From the NCBI RefSeq assembly GCF_032051575.1, contig NZ_DAMBYD010000008.1:1-64000 (forward strand): a stretch of 64,000 nucleotides of DNA. Reading direction: 5' to 3'. The position numbers were made by a program, and so were the translations under genes. Shown piece by piece: positions 7,892 through 16,883 of the stretch. Within the stretch, counting starts at the first letter, position 1; every line of letters begins with the position of its first letter. Source of the stretch: Aminipila sp032051575. GTDB lineage: Bacteria > Bacillota > Clostridia > Peptostreptococcales > Anaerovoracaceae. The notes below the pieces were generated by a model, which searched no databases, was not told where the DNA came from, and saw only the letters and a program-made list of their open reading frames with translations.

Positions 7892-8797
7892 ATGTTATTG
7901 ACATTTCCAGCATTTATGGGTTCTTTAGAACAAGGAATGATATATGCAGTATTATCTCTGGGGGTTTTTCTCTCCTTTAGAACACTAAACACCCCCGATT
8001 TGACAGTAGATGGCAGCGTTGTAACTGGTGCCGCTGCCTCTGCTGTAGTTTGTAGTATTGGAGGCAATCCTTTTTTAGGATTGCTTTTAGCCTTTATATG
8101 TGGATGCGGAGCAGGTGCTGTGACAGCATTATTAAACACTAAGCTAAAAATACAGCCTTTATTAGCCGGTATTCTTGTTATGCTAGGGCTTTATTCTATT
8201 AATCTTAGAATTATGGGTAGTAAGCCCAATATATCGCTGATTAGAAGTAATACAATATATAAAATGGCAGAAGATATATTTCAAGAAGAATACGCTGGGT
8301 TATTTGTTGGTTTAATTATTTTAGTTATAGTAATTGCAATATTTTATTTTTTCTTAAAGACACGCCTTGGATTTGCCCTTCGTGCTACTGGTGATAATGA
8401 AGAGATGGTAAGGGCGTATGCAATTAATAGTGACGGAATGAAAGTTATGGGGTTAGCTTTTTCCAACGGTTTTGTTGCATTGGCAGGTGGAATGCTGGCA
8501 CAATATCTGTCCTTTGCTGATGTTACAATGGGAACTGGTATGGTGGTTATTGGTCTTGCCTCAGTAATAATAGGCGAAGCAATTTTTGGTACAAAATCAC
8601 TGTTAAGAAGGTTGGCAGCTGTTTCTTTAGGCGCTATGGTATACCGTTTAATAATTGCACAGGCACTGGCATTTGGCCTTCCAACCAGTGATTTAAAGAT
8701 AGTATCTGCCATGATAGTTGTAGGTGCATTAGCTATCGGTACTTTTAGCGGAAATTTTCCGTTTAAGCTGGTAGTGGGAAAGAAGGAGGCTGAGTAG
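7892..8797 (+). CDS. trpY: ABC transporter permease (TrpY-like, BPD_transp_2 family)
   Basis: A 301-aa permease with 8-9 hydrophobic segments and the family signature near residues 25-60 (LSFRTLNTPDLTVDGSVVTGAA). TGGAGGA at 7881-7887 supports ATG 7892 over an in-frame TTG at 7880. It ends 1 nt before the ATPase start, so the two are co-translated. With TrpX and TrpZ it makes the membrane channel of the T-box-controlled importer. Confidence 0.88.
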   Translation: MLLTFPAFMGSLEQGMIYAVLSLGVFLSFRTLNTPDLTVDGSVVTGAAASAVVCSIGGNPFLGLLLAFICGCGAGAVTALLNTKLKIQPLLAGILVMLGLYSINLRIMGSKPNISLIRSNTIYKMAEDIFQEEYAGLFVGLIILVIVIAIFYFFLKTRLGFALRATGDNEEMVRAYAINSDGMKVMGLAFSNGFVALAGGMLAQYLSFADVTMGTGMVVIGLASVIIGEAIFGTKSLLRRLAAVSLGAMVYRLIIAQALAFGLPTSDLKIVSAMIVVGALAIGTFSGNFPFKLVVGKKEAE

Positions 8798-8798
8798 T

Positions 8799-9572
8799 AT
8801 GTTAAAAGTTCAAAATATGCAAAAGACCTTCGGAAAAGGCACTATTAACGAAAAAGTTGCAATAAATAATTTAAGCCTGCATTTGGAGCCGGGAGATTTT
8901 GTTACGGTAATAGGAAGTAATGGCGCGGGTAAATCAACCCTTATGAATTGTATATCTGGTGTGTTCCCTATTGATTCTGGGAAAGTAATTCTGGATGGTA
9001 AGGATATAACGGGGCAGCCAGAATTTAAGCGATCAAGAATGATAGGAAGAGTATTTCAAGATCCGCTAAAGGGTACTGCTTTTGATATGACTATTGAAGA
9101 AAACCTTTCTATAGCATATAACAAAAACCATTTTCATGGTCTTCAGGCAGGCATAAATAAAAAGCAAAGAGAAATATTTAGAGAAAAATTAGCCTTACTT
9201 GATATGGGGCTGGAAGACAGGATGAAGCAGAAGGCAAGACTTTTGTCAGGAGGTCAAAGGCAGGCCTTGACTTTGTTTATGGCGGTCATGTCAAATCCGA
9301 AGTTATTGCTTTTAGATGAACACACTGCTGCATTGGATCCTAGTGCAGCGGCTAAGGTATTGGAGCTGACTAATTATTTTTCCAAGGAAGAGAAACTTTG
9401 TACTATGATGATTACACACAACATGAAAGCTGCGTTAGAGCATGGGAATAGAACCATTCTTATGAAAGACGGCCGGATTGTTATGGATGTAAGCGGGGAA
9501 GAACGCAGGGAAATGACCGTGGAAAAATTGATTGCTCAGTTTGAAATCGATAATGACAGAATGCTGCTGTAA
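8799..9572 (+). CDS. trpZ: ABC transporter ATP-binding protein (TrpZ-like)
   Basis: A 257-aa importer ATPase with Walker A GSNGAGKST, signature LLSGGQRQAL and Walker B LLLLDEHTAALDP. The usual DEPT is DEHT here, a variant common in the PF04392-linked ATPases. AGAAGGAGG just upstream is the ribosome-binding site. It is the last gene of the trp-type operon. Confidence 0.9.
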   Translation: MLKVQNMQKTFGKGTINEKVAINNLSLHLEPGDFVTVIGSNGAGKSTLMNCISGVFPIDSGKVILDGKDITGQPEFKRSRMIGRVFQDPLKGTAFDMTIEENLSIAYNKNHFHGLQAGINKKQREIFREKLALLDMGLEDRMKQKARLLSGGQRQALTLFMAVMSNPKLLLLDEHTAALDPSAAAKVLELTNYFSKEEKLCTMMITHNMKAALEHGNRTILMKDGRIVMDVSGEERREMTVEKLIAQFEIDNDRMLL

Positions 9573-9649
9573 ATACCTTAACTGTAGAACATTATTTATA
9601 ATCCTTCATAGTATATTATGTACCGAATGAATAAGAAGGGGAGATTTTA

Positions 9650-10018
9650 ATGTCAGTTATTCAGCATAAATGTATTAATTCAGATTACCTTGGCTGCCCT
9701 AAAGAGCAGACCCACGTTCATGAAACTCTTGGCAGTGTAGAAATTGCAGAACCTAATTCCGACCCTCATAATCACCGTTTTGCAACAGTTACAGGCCAAT
9801 CGATTCCCGTTTGTGGAAATAATCACATTCATGATCTAAAATTCCGTACTGATTTTTATGAGGAACACTTTCATGAATTTTGTGGAACAACGGGCCCTGC
9901 CATTTTTGTAGGCTGTGGCAGACACGTTCATTTTATAGAGTCAGTGACTACTATAGATGAGGGGCATAAACATGCATTTAGAGTAGCAACACTTATAAAT
10001 AATCCGATTGGAAACTAA
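9650..10018 (+). CDS. YmaF family His-rich protein
   Basis: A 122-aa soluble protein with six HxH pairs (THVHE, HNHRF, NHIHD, HFHEF, RHVHF, GHKHA), spaced ~15-25 residues apart, the hallmark of the YmaF family. The regular histidine pairs suggest metal binding, but no function is established. It has a good Shine-Dalgarno sequence (AGAAGGGGAG) and its own terminator. It stands between the Trp importer and a convergent nitroreductase; a functional link to either is unproven. Confidence 0.85.
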   Translation: MSVIQHKCINSDYLGCPKEQTHVHETLGSVEIAEPNSDPHNHRFATVTGQSIPVCGNNHIHDLKFRTDFYEEHFHEFCGTTGPAIFVGCGRHVHFIESVTTIDEGHKHAFRVATLINNPIGN

Positions 10019-10061
10019 CCTGATATAGGAACTAATAGGGAAATTTTTTCTCTATCCATTT

Positions 10062-10100
10062 ATAGCGCTTTTAGTAAAAACTAAAAGCGCTAATTTTTTT
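10062..10100. terminator. terminator between YmaF and nitroreductase genes
   Basis: TAGCGCTTTTAG / CTAAAAGCGCTA is a perfect 12-bp inverted repeat, followed by a T-run on the plus strand and usable from both sides. Confidence 0.88.
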
Positions 10101-10105
10101 CATTA

Positions 10106-10768
10106 TTATTTTATTAATGTAAATACTTCCTCCAACGACTTTTTCGCAGGGCTCTTCTGATTTTCCTGAGGAATACCTATAGCAAACATATTTACAAAGT
10201 AGTAGCCCTCTTTTTCAAACCCAGCGTATTCTTTAAGCAGCTTCTCTATTTGTGAAGCTGCATAGTTCGCACTTGTAAGCCAGCAGGTACCATATCCTAA
10301 TTCAATTGCCTTTAGAGTAAGGTTTTCACAGGCTGCACCAACACTTTGCATACCAGGGTTTCTGTATCCCATTAGATCAAGTAAAATCTCCTGCTCTGCA
10401 CCAATAAGCTTGTATTCATTGTATCCAGATGGCACATATACTGTAGCCATAGTAATAATTATGGCAGGTGCTGTATCTCTCCAAAAAACTGTGAAGTTTT
10501 TGCAGAACTTTCTAAAACGATCTGCCTTCTCTTTATCAACTTTGTCCATTTCCAAACAAATAGATTCATTCTTTTCAGAAATAGCATCAGCAATTTTTTG
10601 AATAAGGTTCCTATCTTTAATTGCAACAAAGTGCCAGTTCTGAGTGTTCTTCCCAGAAGGAGCAGTTGCTGCAGCTTTGATAATATCTTGTAAATCTGCG
10701 TCGGGAATTCCACCTTCTTGATAACGCCTAATACTTTGTCTTTTCTCAATAATAGTTTGTAATTCCAT
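10106..10768 (-). CDS. nitroreductase family protein
   Basis: A 220-aa FMN-dependent nitroreductase-fold enzyme. The N-terminus has the IEKRQSIRRYQ motif (FMN phosphate binding), then TAPSGKNTQNWHFV. The C-terminal half has SVGAACENLTLKAIELGYGTCWL, also usual. These enzymes reduce nitro- or quinone-type compounds with NAD(P)H; the true substrate is not predictable. It is transcribed alone, with GGAGG upstream of its start. Confidence 0.92.
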   Translation of the reverse strand: MELQTIIEKRQSIRRYQEGGIPDADLQDIIKAAATAPSGKNTQNWHFVAIKDRNLIQKIADAISEKNESICLEMDKVDKEKADRFRKFCKNFTVFWRDTAPAIIITMATVYVPSGYNEYKLIGAEQEILLDLMGYRNPGMQSVGAACENLTLKAIELGYGTCWLTSANYAASQIEKLLKEYAGFEKEGYYFVNMFAIGIPQENQKSPAKKSLEEVFTLIK

Positions 10769-10874
10769 AACTTCCTCCCATAAACAGATGTCTCAACTTG
10801 TATACATGCAGTTTAACACTAGTTGGTAAACAATTCAATAGTATTGGAGTATGGCCATTAACCGTGTCATTTTC

Positions 10875-11606
10875 TTAGATTTCTGTAAGGTGCTTCCAAT
10901 AACGTACAGGCATAAAGTTTTTCTGACACTTAGGATTCGTACGTTCTTTGATGGCAATGGTCTCAAAATATTTTTTCCAGAGCGCACGATATTCCTTTTC
11001 ATTTTTAGATAAGCGGGGCAGATTTGATTCCGTGAAATCGGTAATGAACCATTCCCCGCCTTGGGATACGAGAGCTTTGTCACGTTTCTTATCATGAATA
11101 ATAAAAGGTTCATTTTTATACCTGTCCGTAAAATGTTCTGCAAGAAACTCCAGAACATCATGATCTGGCTCTAAAACGGCATAAAGAACTTCGCCTTCCA
11201 AAACAGAAAAACGAAGTAAACCAAATAGCCTGTGAACCTCAAAAGTAACCTTTTTTTCGGCTTTTTCTACAGGAGAAACATAAGGGTTGCCGTGAAGAAG
11301 ACTTATTTTGGAACCTATTTTAAAGCCTAGTCGTATATAATTTAATAGCAGCATTTCACGGTTATCCACGGTAGAAAGAAATACTCTATATATTCGTTGC
11401 AAATCGTAGGGGGATATTTTTTTCCCAATCGCGTCATATACTTTGGTAGCTTTTTCAGCCTCCGATTGAACCTCAATAAATGAATTCAATATACTGGGCT
11501 GGTAGTTGTCAGACGTAAAAATACCCGCAGCCTTTTCTTCATAATAATGAAAATAAATACAAGTTAAAAAACCTTCAAAACTTCCATCATATAAGTAATC
11601 CACCAT
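10875..11606 (-). CDS. TIGR03915-type putative DNA repair protein (DUF4130)
   Basis: A 243-aa protein that begins with the family hallmark DYLYDGSFEGFLTCIYFHY. TIGR03915/DUF4130 proteins are always found beside the radical-SAM protein encoded upstream here, and in some bacteria are fused to a uracil-DNA-glycosylase-like domain, hence the repair label. It overlaps the radical-SAM gene by 20 nt. The real substrate of the pair is not established. Confidence 0.88.
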   Translation of the reverse strand: MVDYLYDGSFEGFLTCIYFHYYEEKAAGIFTSDNYQPSILNSFIEVQSEAEKATKVYDAIGKKISPYDLQRIYRVFLSTVDNREMLLLNYIRLGFKIGSKISLLHGNPYVSPVEKAEKKVTFEVHRLFGLLRFSVLEGEVLYAVLEPDHDVLEFLAEHFTDRYKNEPFIIHDKKRDKALVSQGGEWFITDFTESNLPRLSKNEKEYRALWKKYFETIAIKERTNPKCQKNFMPVRYWKHLTEI

Positions 11607-13095
11607 TTGACTCTAGTCTCCTTTTAGACGGCACAATATTTTGTGGGGAATCCAGACGGAATGAACCCGGAGAAAACATTGAAATCTGAGTTTCATCGTT
11701 AATCGGCAATAAACTACTTTTTATCCCATCAGCCTCTAAGACTTTCCCTTTTATATATTCTGGAATTAAATCTTTTGCGCCATAATATTTGCCGGAGCAG
11801 GTTAAAAAGAATCTGGCCCGTTTTAAAACTACGCCCATTTTTTTCAAATCATCATACTTTACAGCTGACACTTTTCTTTGCCGAATTATACGCAGAGCAG
11901 AAGTAGTGCCTACGCCTGGTATTCGCAGGAGTTCCTCCATAGAAGCTTTATTTACTTCGATAGGGAAAAGATTTATATTTCTTAAAGCCCAAGTTATCTT
12001 AGGATCTAAATCCAAATCAAGATTTGGCTCTGCATCTGTAAACATTTCATCAGCAGTAAAACCATAAAACCGTAAAAGCCAGTCTGCCTGATAAAGACGG
12101 TGTTCCCGTGCCAGGGGCGGAGCTGTAAAAACTGAGGGAAGGAGCGGTGAATCACTTATGGGAACATACGCACTAAAATATACCCGTTTCATTTTAAAAG
12201 AGCGATACAAACCTTCAGAAGTTTTAACAATCTGCTTGTCCGTTTCCGTTCCTGCACCAATAATCATTTGTGTGGTTTGTCCCGCAGGGGCAAACTTTTC
12301 TTTGTATTTGTAACGTGGTTCTTTAATTAGTGCACCACCACTGGCATTTGTCATCTGCCATAAGCTTCCATCTGCAATACCTGTATTAGTCCCTTCAGTC
12401 TGCAAAAAATCTTTGCCTTCAGGCTGTAGATAGTTTACAGGATTGTTCAAATTCTGTCCCTTAAACATTGTTCCAGGACCCCTTAGGGATTTCTGCTCAA
12501 TTAAGGTATTTGTTATTTGTTTCATAGGTGTAAAAATCGCTTTTGCTTTCTTTTGCGGAGCAAGTCGTTGCAAACTATCTTCCGTGGGAAGCTCAATATT
12601 TACACTTAGCCGGTCAGCAACCATGCCTATGGCATGGGTTAGTTCCTGTGATACACCAGGAATAATTTTTGCGTGGATATAGCCCGCAAAGCCATGTTCA
12701 TATCTTAGTATGGAGAGACACCGCAATATTCTTTCTGCAGTATAATCAGGAGATACTTCTACTGCAGAGCTTAAAAATAATCCTTCTATATAGTTACGTC
12801 TATAAAATTCCATCGTTAATTCTGCAAGTTCTTCGGGCTCAAAACTAGCTCTTTCTACATCCACACTTCGACGGTTTACGCAATACTGACAATCGTAAAC
12901 GCATTTATTTGTGAAAAGAACTTTAAGTAAAGATATACATCTGCCATCGGCGGACCAGGAATGACAGATTCCTGCACATGAAGCATTTCCCATACGCCCA
13001 ACATTTTTTCGTTCAACACCGCTTGTAGAACAGGAAACGTCATACTTTGCACTGTCAGCTAAAACTTTAAGTTTACCCATCAAGGAACTATCCAT
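11587..13095 (-). CDS. putative DNA modification/repair radical SAM protein (TIGR03916 type)
   Basis: A 502-aa radical-SAM enzyme. The 4Fe-4S motif C-x3-C-x2-C is at residues 65-72 (NKCVYDCQYC), after a second Cys cluster near residues 22-53. A helix-hairpin-helix motif (LRIPGVGTTSALRIIRQRK) in the last third indicates nucleic-acid binding. The start at 13095 (MDSSLMGK) is chosen because AGGAGGAA precedes it; the frame stays open 23 codons further. Co-translated with the DUF4130 partner, it likely performs a radical-based DNA repair or modification step. Confidence 0.9.
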   Translation of the reverse strand: MDSSLMGKLKVLADSAKYDVSCSTSGVERKNVGRMGNASCAGICHSWSADGRCISLLKVLFTNKCVYDCQYCVNRRSVDVERASFEPEELAELTMEFYRRNYIEGLFLSSAVEVSPDYTAERILRCLSILRYEHGFAGYIHAKIIPGVSQELTHAIGMVADRLSVNIELPTEDSLQRLAPQKKAKAIFTPMKQITNTLIEQKSLRGPGTMFKGQNLNNPVNYLQPEGKDFLQTEGTNTGIADGSLWQMTNASGGALIKEPRYKYKEKFAPAGQTTQMIIGAGTETDKQIVKTSEGLYRSFKMKRVYFSAYVPISDSPLLPSVFTAPPLAREHRLYQADWLLRFYGFTADEMFTDAEPNLDLDLDPKITWALRNINLFPIEVNKASMEELLRIPGVGTTSALRIIRQRKVSAVKYDDLKKMGVVLKRARFFLTCSGKYYGAKDLIPEYIKGKVLEADGIKSSLLPINDETQISMFSPGSFRLDSPQNIVPSKRRLESNGGLLI

Positions 13096-13255
13096 AGGCT
13101 TCCTCCTGATTTTTTTAAAATAGTAGTTCTTAAATTGAAGAACCTTTGTTCTATTATACCACAAGAAGAACTTTTGTTCAATTCATAAATTCTGGCAAAT
13201 TTGCAAAAGATATAAGATGATTATTCGTAAGTGAGTGTTGAATATGGAGGGAGTA

Positions 13256-14227
13256 ATGAGAAAGGGCAAAACCGCATTAGTTTTAGGTGGAGGAGGCTCC
13301 AGAGGCGCCTATGAAATAGGAGTCTGGCAGGCATTAAATGAACTGGGGGTAGAAATAAATATTGTTACCGGTACATCTATAGGTGCAGTCAATGGTGCAC
13401 TGGTAGCACAGAATGATTTTGAAACAGCTAAAAAAAACTGGAAGGAACTTGAAGAAGGTACCATAACTGAGCTGACAGAAAAAAATCAATTACGTAACAT
13501 TTTAGAGAAAAACCTCAGTGAAGAAGCAATTCGTTCCAGTTTAACTGAATACGGCATAGTTACTGTGGAGTTTCCAAGCTTTAAATCCCACTGTATGTTT
13601 ATAGAAGAAATCCCAAAGGGTGAACTAATTGATTATATTTTAGCAAGTTCAGCATGTTTTCCGATGATAAATCCTTATGAAATTAATGATAAAAAATTTA
13701 TAGACGGGGCTTATTTTGATAATATACCTGTTGAAATGGCATTAAAAAAGGGAGCCAAAAACGTTATAGTGGTAGACCTGGATTCAATAGGAATAGAAAG
13801 AAAAGACGCCTATACAGAAGCCCAATTCCTGAAGGTTATTTCCTGTAGATGGTCTTTGGGTAGCTGCGCTGCATTTGACCCAAAGAATACAAAAAGATTA
13901 ATTCGATTAGGATATTTGGATACAATGAAAGGGTTCAATGTTTTTTCAGGCCAAAAGTATACGTTTATTAAAGGAGAATTTACAAAGCGGGGGCTTGCAG
14001 AAGCAGATGCGGCAGCAGCAATTTTTGAACTGGATCCAACCGTGATTTATAGCAAAGAAATACTTGATAAAAAGTTAATGGAGGCTTTCAAAGAAGAGAA
14101 AAGGAAAACTTGGCTGGAAGGGCTTAAATCAAAATTAAAGAAAGTAGTTACAAATAAACCGGCGACATTACTGGAAGAAGAAATTTTAGCCAAAAGGTAT
14201 ATAGAAAAGAATGGGTTAATGTGGTAA
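13256..14227 (+). CDS. patatin-like phospholipase family protein
   Basis: A cytoplasmic serine acyl hydrolase with the patatin Ser-Asp dyad. The oxyanion loop GGGGSRGAYEIG is near the N-terminus, the nucleophile elbow is GTSIG and the Asp motif is DGAYFDNIP. ATG 13256 fits GGAGGGAGTA just before it; the frame is open from GTG 13235. The C-terminal ~70 residues are Lys-rich and outside the catalytic domain. It stands alone between the repair genes and pyk. A second, unrelated patatin occurs at 50994. Confidence 0.9.
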   Translation: MRKGKTALVLGGGGSRGAYEIGVWQALNELGVEINIVTGTSIGAVNGALVAQNDFETAKKNWKELEEGTITELTEKNQLRNILEKNLSEEAIRSSLTEYGIVTVEFPSFKSHCMFIEEIPKGELIDYILASSACFPMINPYEINDKKFIDGAYFDNIPVEMALKKGAKNVIVVDLDSIGIERKDAYTEAQFLKVISCRWSLGSCAAFDPKNTKRLIRLGYLDTMKGFNVFSGQKYTFIKGEFTKRGLAEADAAAAIFELDPTVIYSKEILDKKLMEAFKEEKRKTWLEGLKSKLKKVVTNKPATLLEEEILAKRYIEKNGLMW

Positions 14228-14307
14228 ACTACGTGTATACTAGTAATGTAAAATGGAAAGATATATTTAAGGACTATAAAAGTAGATAAAAGGAATGGTG
14301 ACAATCT

Positions 14308-15738
14308 ATGAGAAAAACAAAAATAATTTGCACGCTTGGACCTTCAACAATGGAAGACGATATTTTAAGACAACTTATGCTTGAGGGTATGAACGCAGCA
14401 AGGTTAAACTTCTCACACGGGGATCACGAACAGCATGCTAAAACGTTGAACAGAATAAGAAAAATGAGGGACGAATTAGGGCTTCCTGTGGCTACAATTT
14501 TAGATACAAAGGGACCGGAGATTCGTGTTCGTAAATTTGAAAATGACAAGATTGTTTTAGAGCAAGGACAGAAATTCACTCTGACCACTAGAGAGATTAC
14601 AGGAAATCAGGATATAGCAAGCATTACATATCTTGATTTGCCAAAGGATATTCATGCAGGTATGAAGATTCTCATAGATGATGGGCTTATTGAACTTAAC
14701 GTACTTGAAACTGGAGAAACAGATATAGTATGTGAGGTTGAGAATGGAGGAACGGTATCCAATAATAAAGGCGTAAATGTGCCAAATTCTAACCTTTCAA
14801 TGCCTTTCATAAGCTCCAAAGATTATGAGGACATATTATTTGGAATCGAGCAAAATGTTGATTTTATTGCAGCTTCTTTTGTCAGAACACCAGAGGATGT
14901 TCTGGCTATTAAGGAAATTTTAAAGAAGAGGGACTGTAGTACCATCAAACTTATTGCAAAAATAGAAAACATGCAGGGCGTAGAAAATATAGATGAGATT
15001 ATTGAAGTTTCTGATGGTGTAATGGTTGCAAGAGGCGATATGGGTGTGGAAATTCCGTTAGAGGATGTTCCTGTATTGCAGAAAAAGATTATTAAAAAGT
15101 GTATATCAGCAGGAAAAGTTGTTATAACTGCAACTCAAATGCTGGATTCCATGATGAAAAATCCAAGACCCACAAGAGCAGAAGCTACAGATGTTGCAAA
15201 TGCCATATATGATGGGACAAGCGCAATTATGCTTTCAGGTGAAACAGCAGCAGGTTCCTATCCAGTGGAATCTTTGCAGACTATGGTCAAGATTGCAGAA
15301 CGCGCTGAAGAGGATATTAATTATAGAAGCCGATTTGCTCAGAGCAGAGAGTTTATTAAACCGGATGTTACAACAGCTATTTCACATGCGACTTGTACCA
15401 CTTCTATGGACTTAGATGCTGCTGCAATTATTACCGTAACAGCTTCAGGCAGAACTGCACATATGATTTCAAAATATAAACCAGACTGTCCGATTATTGG
15501 CTGTACAAGCAATGCCAGTGTCTGGAGACAGTTAAATCTTGCATGGGGAGTTGTACCGCTTATCATTCCAGAGTATCAGAATACTCGGGATTTGTTTAAT
15601 TCAGCTGTGGCAGCAGCTAATAAAGAAGGTTACGTTAAGGATGGTGAAATCGTGGTCTTGACTGCTGGGGTTCCAATTGGAATCACAGGGACCACCAACA
15701 TTCTAAAGGTTCAGATTGCAGGAGAGTATCACTATTAA
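14308..15738 (+). CDS. pyk: pyruvate kinase
   Basis: Converts phosphoenolpyruvate and ADP to pyruvate and ATP. The 476-aa protein starts with RKTKIICTLGPS, has the active-site signature IKLIAKIENMQGVENIDEI (Lys) and MVARGDMGVEIP, and the ATQMLDSM helix. Its length matches the short form without the extra C-terminal PEP-utiliser domain of Bacillus enzymes. It is monocistronic with a terminator downstream. Confidence 0.97.
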   Translation: MRKTKIICTLGPSTMEDDILRQLMLEGMNAARLNFSHGDHEQHAKTLNRIRKMRDELGLPVATILDTKGPEIRVRKFENDKIVLEQGQKFTLTTREITGNQDIASITYLDLPKDIHAGMKILIDDGLIELNVLETGETDIVCEVENGGTVSNNKGVNVPNSNLSMPFISSKDYEDILFGIEQNVDFIAASFVRTPEDVLAIKEILKKRDCSTIKLIAKIENMQGVENIDEIIEVSDGVMVARGDMGVEIPLEDVPVLQKKIIKKCISAGKVVITATQMLDSMMKNPRPTRAEATDVANAIYDGTSAIMLSGETAAGSYPVESLQTMVKIAERAEEDINYRSRFAQSREFIKPDVTTAISHATCTTSMDLDAAAIITVTASGRTAHMISKYKPDCPIIGCTSNASVWRQLNLAWGVVPLIIPEYQNTRDLFNSAVAAANKEGYVKDGEIVVLTAGVPIGITGTTNILKVQIAGEYHY

Positions 15739-15812
15739 AAGGGATATCAGGTAGCGTTTAACTAAAATGCACCTTGTATCGATGATAGTTTAAAAAAGTG
15801 TTACTACACAGT

Positions 15813-15851
15813 TAAAAGCTGATTTCTATTTGTATAGAAGTCAGCTTTTTT
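15813..15851 (+). terminator. terminator of pyk
   Basis: AAAAGCTGA-TTCTAT / ATAGAA-TCAGC stem followed by TTTTTT. Confidence 0.85.
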
Positions 15852-16000
15852 AAGATAGTAAAAAATGTCTAAATTTGTCTAAAAATGAGCAAAAATCACA
15901 TTTTATACAGCGGAGACAACATTTCATACAGAAGGTGTTGATTAAGAGTAGGGAAAATGATATAAACGGAGGGAGTAAGGGGAAATAAACGTCAAAATAA

Positions 16001-16026
16001 ATGTTTATTTAAAATGTTTATTTAAA
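16001..16026 (+). repeat. tandem 13-bp repeat in the 5' leader of the exported protein gene
   Basis: ATGTTTATTTAAA occurs twice head to tail (16001-16013, 16014-16026), directly before the AGGAGG ribosome-binding site of the next gene. It may be a regulatory site or a slippage product. The rest of 15852-16000 shows no gene. Confidence 0.6.
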
Positions 16027-16040
16027 AGGAGGAAAAGATT

Positions 16041-16856
16041 ATGAGAAGAAAAATCTTAATGATGATGGCCGCATTTGCCATAATGATTTGTTTAGTAGGG
16101 GGTGATAGTATCACAGCACATGCTGGTTCTATTAATGAAACTGAACCAAATAATACTAAGTTAGAGGCACAATTAATTAAAGCAAACAATCAAAAACCAA
16201 GTGACCTTCCATCAGAAATATTTTCAGAACAAGTTATCAAGGGAACTACAAGTAATGAAGACCAGGATTGGTTTAAGGTATTTTTGACTGCAGGGATAAA
16301 TTATATGTCTTGCAATGGTGATCCGTATAATTTTAGCATTGAAAATGAAAGTGGCAGTTATTATTTGCAAAACAAATATTGGCATTCTAAGCAAGGTATA
16401 ACTCCATATAAGTTAACGGTACCTGAATCAGGGTATTATTATGTTAAAATTACAGGTATGACATCTTCCACAAGTAGTTATCTTTTTGCTATAGGCGGAC
16501 CTACATACGATTTAGGTAAAATAGAAGTTTCTTCTCAAGAGGGCAGTATTACTATGAGGAGCGGTAGAACGCAAACTGCAAACTTTAATATTACTAACAA
16601 TAATAATCTGCCAGAGAGAGCAATAGTTTATTTTATACGGATGGATGGATTAAAAACCACATCAGCTAAAAATGTCAGCGTATCAAATAGTCAAGGTAAT
16701 TCAATTTCATTACAGCAATACGTGTGGCAGAAAAATGGGCTTGCAACTTTAAATATGGAAGCTAGAGATAACTGGAGAGCTACTTTTACCTATCATAAAG
16801 ATACAACTTTTACACCTACTCTAGTACTAAGGTATGTTTATCCAGTAATTGAATAA
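16041..16856 (+). CDS. secreted protein with PPC-like (pre-peptidase C-terminal) domain
   Basis: A 271-aa exported protein. The signal peptide (~1-28) would be cut after AHA. Residues ~32-155 look like a bacterial PPC β-sandwich: NETEPNNTKLEAQ at the start, a DQDWFKVFL strand and a YYYVKITGM strand near the end. The rest is a second β-rich part without recognised homology. No enzyme domain is present. The unknown paralog family begins 27 nt downstream in the same direction, so they may be co-transcribed. Confidence 0.75.
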   Translation: MRRKILMMMAAFAIMICLVGGDSITAHAGSINETEPNNTKLEAQLIKANNQKPSDLPSEIFSEQVIKGTTSNEDQDWFKVFLTAGINYMSCNGDPYNFSIENESGSYYLQNKYWHSKQGITPYKLTVPESGYYYVKITGMTSSTSSYLFAIGGPTYDLGKIEVSSQEGSITMRSGRTQTANFNITNNNNLPERAIVYFIRMDGLKTTSAKNVSVSNSQGNSISLQQYVWQKNGLATLNMEARDNWRATFTYHKDTTFTPTLVLRYVYPVIE

Positions 16857-16883
16857 TCTAATGAAACAGAAAGAAGGACACAA

